A DNA stretch of 36,183 nt from Oscillospiraceae bacterium (GTDB taxonomy: Bacteria; Bacillota; Clostridia; Oscillospirales; Ruminococcaceae), in NCBI GenBank assembly GCA_017427265.1, contig JAFRTG010000024.1, positions 1 through 36,183 of the forward strand, given 5' to 3'. The position numbers and the translations under genes were made by a program. Numbering within the stretch: the first letter of the stretch is position 1; every line of letters begins with the position of its first letter. Shown here one piece after another: positions 30,756 to 36,183 of the stretch. The notes beneath the pieces were generated by a model. That model saw only the letters and a list, made by a program, of their open reading frames with translations, had not been told where the DNA came from and did no database searches.

Positions 30756-31679
30756 ATGGGCAAAATCGCTTTTCTTTTTGCCGGACAGGGTGCGCAGTAC
30801 AGCGGCATGGGCAAAACGCTGTACGAAACAAGCGCCGCGGCAAAAACACTCTATGATACGGCGGAGGAAATCCGCCCGGATACCATGCAGCAGTCGTTTG
30901 CCGGCAAGACAAGGGAACTGATGCGCACGGAGAATACACAGCCCTGCATGTATCTGGTTGATCTGGCAGCGGCACGCGCACTTGAGGAGGCAGGCATTCA
31001 CGCGGACGGCGCAGCGGGCTTTTCGCTCGGCGAGGTCGCGGCGCTGGCCTTTGCAGGTGTATATTCCGATGCGGACGGCTTCCGGATCGTCACAACGCGC
31101 GGCAAGCTGATGCAGGATGCATCCGATGCGGCGGACACTGAGATGTGCGCAGTCCTCAAGCTGGATGCCGAAACCGTCGAAAAAGCTGCTGCGGAATTTG
31201 AGCAGCTCTACGCAGTAAACTTCAACTGCCCCGGCCAGACCGTCGTTTCCGGTCTGGAAAGCAGCATGGAGGATTTCGAGGCTCGCATCAAGGAGCTCGG
31301 CGGCAAATGCGTTCCGCTGCCTGTCAGTGCCGCATTCCATTCGCCGTTCATGAACGATGCATCCGCAAAATTCGGCGCGGTACTCGGCGATTACAGCTTT
31401 GCGGCACCCCGCATTCCGGTTTATGCAAACCTCAATGCACAGCCTTATGATGCGGCAAAGATCCGTGAAACGCTGGAGCAGCAGATGCGCTCTCCGGTGC
31501 GCTGGCAGAAAACGATCGAGAACATGATCGCGGACGGTTTTACCGATTTCATTGAGGTCGGTGCCGGCAAAACGCTCAGCGGACTTGTGAAGCGAATCTC
31601 CGCAGATGTGCGGATCTATAAAGTGGACAGCGCGGAAACGCTGGAAGAAACAATAAAGGCGGTGAAGGAATCATGCTGA
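30756..31679 (+). CDS. fabD: Malonyl-CoA:ACP malonyltransferase
   Basis: A 307-aa protein: FLFAGQGAQYSGMGK at the N-terminus, nucleophile Ser90 in GFSLGEVAALAFAG, and catalytic His195 in SAAFHSPFM. GVSxGE-type elbows usually read GHSLGE; here the His is Phe89, a tolerated position. It transfers malonyl from CoA to ACP. ATG 30756 has GGAGG at good spacing. The 3' end overlaps fabG by 7 nt. Confidence 0.96.
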   Translation: MGKIAFLFAGQGAQYSGMGKTLYETSAAAKTLYDTAEEIRPDTMQQSFAGKTRELMRTENTQPCMYLVDLAAARALEEAGIHADGAAGFSLGEVAALAFAGVYSDADGFRIVTTRGKLMQDASDAADTEMCAVLKLDAETVEKAAAEFEQLYAVNFNCPGQTVVSGLESSMEDFEARIKELGGKCVPLPVSAAFHSPFMNDASAKFGAVLGDYSFAAPRIPVYANLNAQPYDAAKIRETLEQQMRSPVRWQKTIENMIADGFTDFIEVGAGKTLSGLVKRISADVRIYKVDSAETLEETIKAVKESC

Positions 31680-32419
31680 AGGGCAAAACAGCACTCGTGA
31701 CCGGCGGCGCGCGCGGCATCGGCGCCGCAATCTGCCGGAAGCTCGCCTCCATGGGCGCGGACATTGCAATCGTCGATCTGCAGGTGACCGAACAGGCGCA
31801 GCAGCTGCAGGAAGCCATTGCAGCGGAATTCGGTGTCAGGGCGCAGGCCTATGCCTGCAATGTCTCCGATCAGGAGCAGTGCAAGGCAACGGTCAAGCAG
31901 GTGATCGCGGATCTCGGCAATGTGACGATCCTCGTCAACAATGCCGGCATCACCAGAGATGCGCTGATCCTCGGCATGAAGGAAGCGGATTTCGATGCGG
32001 TCATCAGCACGAACCTCAAGGGCACCTTCAACATGACACAGGCATGCTACCGCCCGTTCATGAAGCAGAAGTACGGCAAGATCATCAATCTTGCATCTGT
32101 ATCGGGACTGCTCGGAACAGCCGGTCAGGCAAACTATGCCGCCTCCAAGGCGGGCGTCATGGCGCTGACCAAGGTTACGGCCAGAGAGCTCGGCTCCAGA
32201 GGCGTGACCTGCAATGCCATCGCACCTGGCTTCATCGCAACGGATATGACAAAGGAAATCAGCGAGGAAGCGACCAAAAACTATCTGGAATCCATTCCGA
32301 TGGGCAGAGCCGGACAGCCGGAGGATGTTGCAAATCTCGCAGGCTTCTTAGCCTCGCCGGATTCGGATTATCTGACCGGAACGGTCATCCGCATTGACGG
32401 CGGACTTGCGATTTCCTGA
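31673..32419 (+). CDS. fabG: 3-Ketoacyl-ACP reductase
   Basis: A 248-aa short-chain dehydrogenase: cofactor loop TGGARGIG (10-17), NNAG (89-92), catalytic Ser142, Tyr155 and Lys159 (YAASK), and the C-terminal GTVIRIDGGLAIS. It reduces 3-ketoacyl-ACP with NADPH. Its start lies within the end of fabD, with GAAGGA as SD, so translation is coupled. Confidence 0.96.
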   Translation: MLKGKTALVTGGARGIGAAICRKLASMGADIAIVDLQVTEQAQQLQEAIAAEFGVRAQAYACNVSDQEQCKATVKQVIADLGNVTILVNNAGITRDALILGMKEADFDAVISTNLKGTFNMTQACYRPFMKQKYGKIINLASVSGLLGTAGQANYAASKAGVMALTKVTARELGSRGVTCNAIAPGFIATDMTKEISEEATKNYLESIPMGRAGQPEDVANLAGFLASPDSDYLTGTVIRIDGGLAIS

Positions 32420-32521
32420 GAAACACGCGCCGCAGGCGCACCAACCAACCACGCAATACGCAATCCGAATGAACCGCTGAATTCTATTCGCTGCGTCTGC
32501 GATTCCACAAGGAGTAAAAAC

Positions 32522-33754
32522 ATGAGCAGGAGAGTTGTTGTGACCGGACTCGGCGCTGTCACGCCGATCGGCAATGATGTTGCATCCTACTGGGACGGTC
32601 TGAAAAACGGCAGAAACGGAATCGGCCCGGCAACACGGTTCGATACCGCTGACCTGAAGGCCAAGCTCTGTGCAGAGGTCAAGGATTTTGACCCGAAGCA
32701 GTATCTGGATGCAAAAACCGTCCGTCAGACGGACCGCTATCAGCAGTATGCACTGGCAGCTGCCATGCAGGCCGTCACGGATTCCGGCATCAAAGAGCAG
32801 ATTGATCCGGAACGCTTCGGCGTATATTTCGGCACCGGCATCGGCGGCTTTGAAACCTTTGTCAATGAGCATAATACCTATCTGAACAGAGGCCCTTCCA
32901 GAGTGTCTCCGTTCTTTATCACAAAGATGATCGCCAATATGGCAGCCGGCATGATTGCCATTCACATGCAGGCAAAGGGTCCGTGCATCGAAGTCACAAC
33001 CGCCTGCGCGACCGGTACGAACGCCATCGGCGAGGCCATGCGCGCAATCCGTCACGGCTATGCAGATGCGATTATAGCGGGCGGCGTCGATGCAGCCTTG
33101 CATCCGCTTTCGATGTCGGGCTTTATCAACTGCCAGGCACTGACAGAGAGCACTGATCCGAATGCAGCGTCCATTCCGTTCGATAAGCGCAGAAACGGCT
33201 TTGTCATGGGCGAGGGCGCAGGCGCACTTGTGCTGGAGGAATATGAGCACGCAGTTGCACGCGGTGCCAATATTTATGCAGAGCTTGTCGGCTACGGCAG
33301 CACCTGCGATGCCTTCCATGTGACGGCACCGGACAGCGAAGCTGTTGCATCCGGCAAGGCCATTGCGGATTGTCTTGCCGAGGCAGCAAAGGATGTGCCG
33401 GCAGAGCAGATTTATCTGAATGCACACGGCACCAGCACGCCGCTCAATGATAAAACAGAAACCAAAGCGATCAAGAATGCATTCGGTGCGGATGCATACA
33501 AGATCCATGTCAGCTCGACCAAATCCATGACCGGTCACCTGCTCGGTGCTGCCGGCGCCATTGAAGCAATCGCTGCCATCAAGGCGCTGCAGAACAATCT
33601 GGTTCCGCCGACGATCAATTATAAGGAACCGGATCCGGAATGCGACCTCAATATCACCCCCAATACAGCTGCTGAAACGCCGCTGCAGCTGGCACTTTCC
33701 ACATCGCTCGGCTTCGGCGGACACAATGCCTGCATCGCATTTGCAAAAATCTGA
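32522..33754 (+). CDS. fabF: β-Ketoacyl-ACP synthase II
   Basis: A 410-aa condensing enzyme with Cys162 (TTACATG), His302 (NAHGTSTPLND) and His339 (MTGHLLGAAG), the C-H-H triad of FabF/FabB. It elongates acyl-ACP with malonyl-ACP. SD AAGGAG precedes ATG 32522. The 102-bp gap after fabG contains only a short GCGCC...GGCGC hairpin. In related operons accB often follows fabF; here fabZ follows. Confidence 0.97.
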   Translation: MSRRVVVTGLGAVTPIGNDVASYWDGLKNGRNGIGPATRFDTADLKAKLCAEVKDFDPKQYLDAKTVRQTDRYQQYALAAAMQAVTDSGIKEQIDPERFGVYFGTGIGGFETFVNEHNTYLNRGPSRVSPFFITKMIANMAAGMIAIHMQAKGPCIEVTTACATGTNAIGEAMRAIRHGYADAIIAGGVDAALHPLSMSGFINCQALTESTDPNAASIPFDKRRNGFVMGEGAGALVLEEYEHAVARGANIYAELVGYGSTCDAFHVTAPDSEAVASGKAIADCLAEAAKDVPAEQIYLNAHGTSTPLNDKTETKAIKNAFGADAYKIHVSSTKSMTGHLLGAAGAIEAIAAIKALQNNLVPPTINYKEPDPECDLNITPNTAAETPLQLALSTSLGFGGHNACIAFAKI

Positions 33755-33792
33755 TCCAGCCTGAACAAATTGTTATGAACGGAGGATAACAT

Positions 33793-34227
33793 ATGAACCG
33801 GACAGAACTCATGGAGCTGCTTCCGCACCGGAACAGCATGCTCCTGTTGGACGAAGCAGAAGTTATTGAAGGCACCGCACACGGAAAAAAGAAAATTACG
33901 GGAGAGGAGTGGTTTCTGGACGGACATTTCCCCGGACACCCTGTTGTGCCGGGTGTGATTCTCTGCGAGATTATGGCACAGTCGGTTTGTGTCTGCATGG
34001 AAAAACAGCCGGACGGCTCGCAGCCGCTGACCCTGTTTACCGGAATCGACAAGGTCAAATTCCGCAATCCTGTCGTGCCGGGCGATGTCTTTGAAACCAG
34101 ATGTGAGATCATCAAGAACCGCGGCTCGTTCTACTGGGCAAAGGGCGAAGGCTTTGTGGACGGCAAACGCTGCGTCAGCGCAGAGTTTTCGTTTGTCGTC
34201 AAGCCGGCAGAGGAGGTGCAGGAATGA
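33793..34227 (+). CDS. fabZ: 3-Hydroxyacyl-ACP dehydratase
   Basis: A 144-aa hot-dog-fold protein. His45 lies in [13 protein letters not shown] and Glu59 in ILCEIMAQ, the FabZ catalytic pair. [13 protein letters not shown] is the usual opening. It removes water from 3-hydroxyacyl-ACP. SD CGGAGG precedes the ATG. It overlaps accD by 4 nt (ATGA). Confidence 0.95.
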   Translation: MNRTELMELLPHRNSMLLLDEAEVIEGTAHGKKKITGEEWFLDGHFPGHPVVPGVILCEIMAQSVCVCMEKQPDGSQPLTLFTGIDKVKFRNPVVPGDVFETRCEIIKNRGSFYWAKGEGFVDGKRCVSAEFSFVVKPAEEVQE

Positions 34228-35042
34228 GCGCAATCAAGAATATTCTGAATACCCTTACCGGCAATGTCGAGCAGCCGCCGCGTGTCTGCAAAAAATGCAG
34301 CGCGGAAATCCCCTATCAGGATTATCTGGCAAATCACTGCATCTGCCCGCAGTGCGGCGCATATTTCCGGATGCGCGCCGTGGAGCGGCTGGAAGAAACC
34401 GTTGACCGCGGCTCCTTTCAGGAGATTGACAAGAAGCTGAAATCCAAAAACCCGATTGACTTTCCCGATTATGCGCAGAAGCTCGACAAGGCGGAAAAGG
34501 CCAGCGGCCTGACCGAGGGCGTTGTCTGCGGCACGGCCAGGATCGACGGCATGGAATGCGCCCTGTTCATCATGGATTCTGCATTCATGATGGGCAGCAT
34601 GGGCACAGTCGTCGGCGAAAAGATCACACGGCTGTTTGAAAAAGCGACCGTTCTGCACCTGCCGGTAATCGGCTTTATTACATCCGGCGGCGCAAGAATG
34701 CAGGAGGGCATTTTCTCCCTCATGCAGATGGCCAAGGTCTCCGGCGCCGTCAAGCGTCACAGCGAGGCAGGTCTGCTTTACATCGCCGTTCTGACCGACC
34801 CGACAACGGGCGGCATCACCGCGAGCTTTGCAATGCAGGGCGATATCATCATTGCAGAGCCGAAGGCACTGATCGGATTTGCCGGACAGCGCGTCATCGA
34901 GCAGACGACCGGCGAGAAGCTGCCGGCGGGCTTCCAGCGTGCGGAATTCCAGCTGGAGCACGGTTTCGTCGATCTGATCGAGGAGCGTCCGCGCATGACC
35001 TATACACTGGCAAAGCTGCTGCGTCTGCATCAGCCCGCATAA
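34224..35042 (+). CDS. accD: Acetyl-CoA carboxylase, carboxyltransferase β subunit
   Basis: A 272-aa protein with the N-terminal zinc ribbon (Cys22, Cys25, Cys41, Cys44) typical of AccD. The carboxyltransferase crotonase fold follows ([50 protein letters not shown]). With AccA it moves CO2 from carboxybiotin to acetyl-CoA to make malonyl-CoA. It is coupled to fabZ through an ATGA overlap. Confidence 0.95.
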   Translation: MSAIKNILNTLTGNVEQPPRVCKKCSAEIPYQDYLANHCICPQCGAYFRMRAVERLEETVDRGSFQEIDKKLKSKNPIDFPDYAQKLDKAEKASGLTEGVVCGTARIDGMECALFIMDSAFMMGSMGTVVGEKITRLFEKATVLHLPVIGFITSGGARMQEGIFSLMQMAKVSGAVKRHSEAGLLYIAVLTDPTTGGITASFAMQGDIIIAEPKALIGFAGQRVIEQTTGEKLPAGFQRAEFQLEHGFVDLIEERPRMTYTLAKLLRLHQPA

Positions 35043-35120
35043 CAGCGTAAAGCATGAAAATGACATACACATTGAAGCAAGCGGTTTATGATACGATAGT
35101 TGAGAAAGGCAGGGTATTCT

Positions 35121-35912
35121 ATGGCAATCGCTGACAGCAAGACTGCATACGAGCGCGTTCAGGCGGCGCGGAACGGAAAGCGTCCGATGGGCTCGTATTA
35201 TATTGAGCACATGATTGATGATTTTGTTGAACTGCACGGAGACCGCCGCTTCGGCGATGATGCTGCGATTGTTGCGGGTGTCGGTTATCTGAACCGCATT
35301 CCGGTCACGGTGATCGCAATGGAGCGCGGCGACACGATCGAGGAGCGCATGAAGCGCAACTTCGGCTGCCCGGAGCCGGAAGGCTACCGCAAGGCGCTGC
35401 GCCTGATGAAGGAAGCGGAGAAATTCCACCGCCCGATTATCTGCTTTATCGGCAGCTCCGGCGCATACTGCGGCATTGAGGCAGAAAAGCGCGGGCAGGG
35501 ACTTGCCATTGCAGAGAACCTCTACGAGATGATGGGACTGAAAACGCCGGTGATCTCCGTGGTGGTCGGCGAGGGCGGCAGCGGCGGCGCACTGGCGCTC
35601 GGCGTCTGCGATACTGCGATCATGCTGGAAAATGCCGTGTATTCTGTGATTTCGCCGGAGGGCTGCGCAAGTATTCTCTGGAAGGATGCGGCTATGGCGC
35701 CGGAGGCTGCGGCACATCTGCGGCTGACGTCCTATGATCTGAAGTCGTTTGATGTTGTGGAGCATGTGATTCCGGAGGAGGGCAAAACCGACCGTGAGAT
35801 CTGCTCTGCACTCAAGACACTGCTGCTTGAGGAGCTCAGAAAGCTGATGCAGCTTTCGCCGGAAGCGCTTCTTGACCACAGATACGAAAAATTCCGCAAA
35901 ATCGGCGCCTAA
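35121..35912 (+). CDS. accA: Acetyl-CoA carboxylase, carboxyltransferase α subunit
   Basis: A 263-aa protein: YIEHMIDDFVELHGDRRFGDDAAIVAGV, then SSGAYCGIEAEKRGQGLAIAENL and VVVGEGGSGGALALGVCD, the AccA crotonase fold. It is shorter than E. coli AccA (319 aa), lacking much of its N-terminal helical part, as is common in Firmicutes. ATG 35121 has AAGGCAGGG upstream; an in-frame TTG seven codons earlier is less likely. It is the last gene of the operon, and no ordinary terminator precedes the repeat block that follows. Confidence 0.95.
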   Translation: MAIADSKTAYERVQAARNGKRPMGSYYIEHMIDDFVELHGDRRFGDDAAIVAGVGYLNRIPVTVIAMERGDTIEERMKRNFGCPEPEGYRKALRLMKEAEKFHRPIICFIGSSGAYCGIEAEKRGQGLAIAENLYEMMGLKTPVISVVVGEGGSGGALALGVCDTAIMLENAVYSVISPEGCASILWKDAAMAPEAAAHLRLTSYDLKSFDVVEHVIPEEGKTDREICSALKTLLLEELRKLMQLSPEALLDHRYEKFRKIGA

Positions 35913-36183
35913 GCGGGCGGGCGGGCAGTGCCCGCTTCCAATTCCCTTCGGAGGGCGGCAGCGGAGCTCCCCCAATGAAGCAAATACACGCCGCTGTTCG
36001 CGGCTTTTGTGACGTAACTTCTCCCACTGCTAAAGCCCTCCAGTGTCGGCAGTGCCGACAGCCATTTCCCTTCGGAGGGCGGCAGCGGAGCTCCCCCAAT
36101 GAAACAAATACACGCCGCTGTTCGCGGCTTCTGTGACGTATCTTCTCCCAATGCTAAAGCCCTCCAGTGTCGGCAGTGCCGAC
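35913..36183. repeat. 124-bp tandem repeat, related to the 1.5-2.0 kb repeats
   Basis: Two units with a 124-bp period (conserved TTCCCTTCGGAGGGCGG at about 35943 and 36067), running to the window edge. They share the core (GGAGGGCGGCAGCGGAGCTC) and the ACGCCGCTGTTCGCGGC hairpin with the left block. GCGGGCAGTGCCCGC in the first unit and TGTCGGCAGTGCCGACA in the second are further palindromes. The first hairpin may act as the end of the fab transcript. No gene is believed to lie here. Confidence 0.88.

Noticed and set aside
34131-35975. A 614-codon antisense frame across accD and accA into the repeat
   Set aside because: accA and accD are certain on the plus strand; this frame is a shadow extended by repeat sequence.

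Overview
The window looks like a chromosomal segment of a gut or rumen Gram-positive anaerobe of the Ruminococcus/Oscillospirales type. This is inferred from four things: several secreted proteins with type-I dockerin modules, σA-type promoters with TTGACA/TATAAT, strong Shine-Dalgarno (SD) sites, and Firmicutes-type DnaD/DnaC primosome genes with a FabK-based fatty-acid operon. No rRNA, tRNA, CRISPR array or intact insertion sequence was seen.

Layout. 1-1.5 kb: two tandem secreted dockerin proteins. 1.5-2.0 kb: GC-rich tandem repeats with a 131-bp unit; a related 124-bp family closes the window at 35.9-36.2 kb. 2.1-3.8 kb (minus strand): a Nudix-type regulator (NrtR-like), a 58-aa basic protein and a nicotinamidase-like hydrolase, read from a consensus promoter with a putative operator. 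3.9-5.6 kb: an AT-rich prophage remnant, namely the C-terminal piece of a MuF head-morphogenesis protein fused to a zincin (HExxH) domain, followed by three tiny ORFs separated by terminator-like hairpins. 5.6-7.6 kb: an ECF sigma factor overlapping a membrane protein that looks like its anti-sigma factor and ends in an extracellular dockerin. 7.9-10.1 kb: flotillin and a flavin-reductase-like protein.

10.2-16.7 kb: envelope genes. These are a phosphodiester-glycosidase (NAGPA) protein, a repeat-tailed single-pass membrane protein, a VanY-like protein that has lost zinc ligands, a zinc-ribbon protein, MscL, and a degenerate LytR-CpsA-Psr-like protein. 16.8-20.3 kb (minus): dnaD, a dnaC/dnaI-like helicase loader, a uridine-kinase-like P-loop kinase and a YpsA/SLOG-family protein. 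20.6-26.1 kb: an M6-type metalloprotease with an N-terminal dockerin, then a 1276-aa polytopic membrane protein. 26.2-27.6 kb (minus): a small unknown protein and a lipoprotein α/β-hydrolase.

27.7-35.9 kb: the type II fatty-acid operon, tetR-fabH-acpP-fabK-fabD-fabG-fabF-fabZ-accD-accA. It starts at a consensus promoter overlapped by near-perfect palindromes that probably bind the TetR protein. accB and accC are absent from the cluster.

The points most worth a second look are the dockerin-bearing anti-sigma candidate (a possible cellulosome-sensing switch), the MuF-zincin toxin remnant, the coupled nrtR-58aa-pncA unit, two envelope proteins whose catalytic residues appear lost, and the interspersed repeat family, a degenerate copy of which may overlap the fabD ribosome-binding site. 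All family assignments come from reading motifs by eye; no database search was run.
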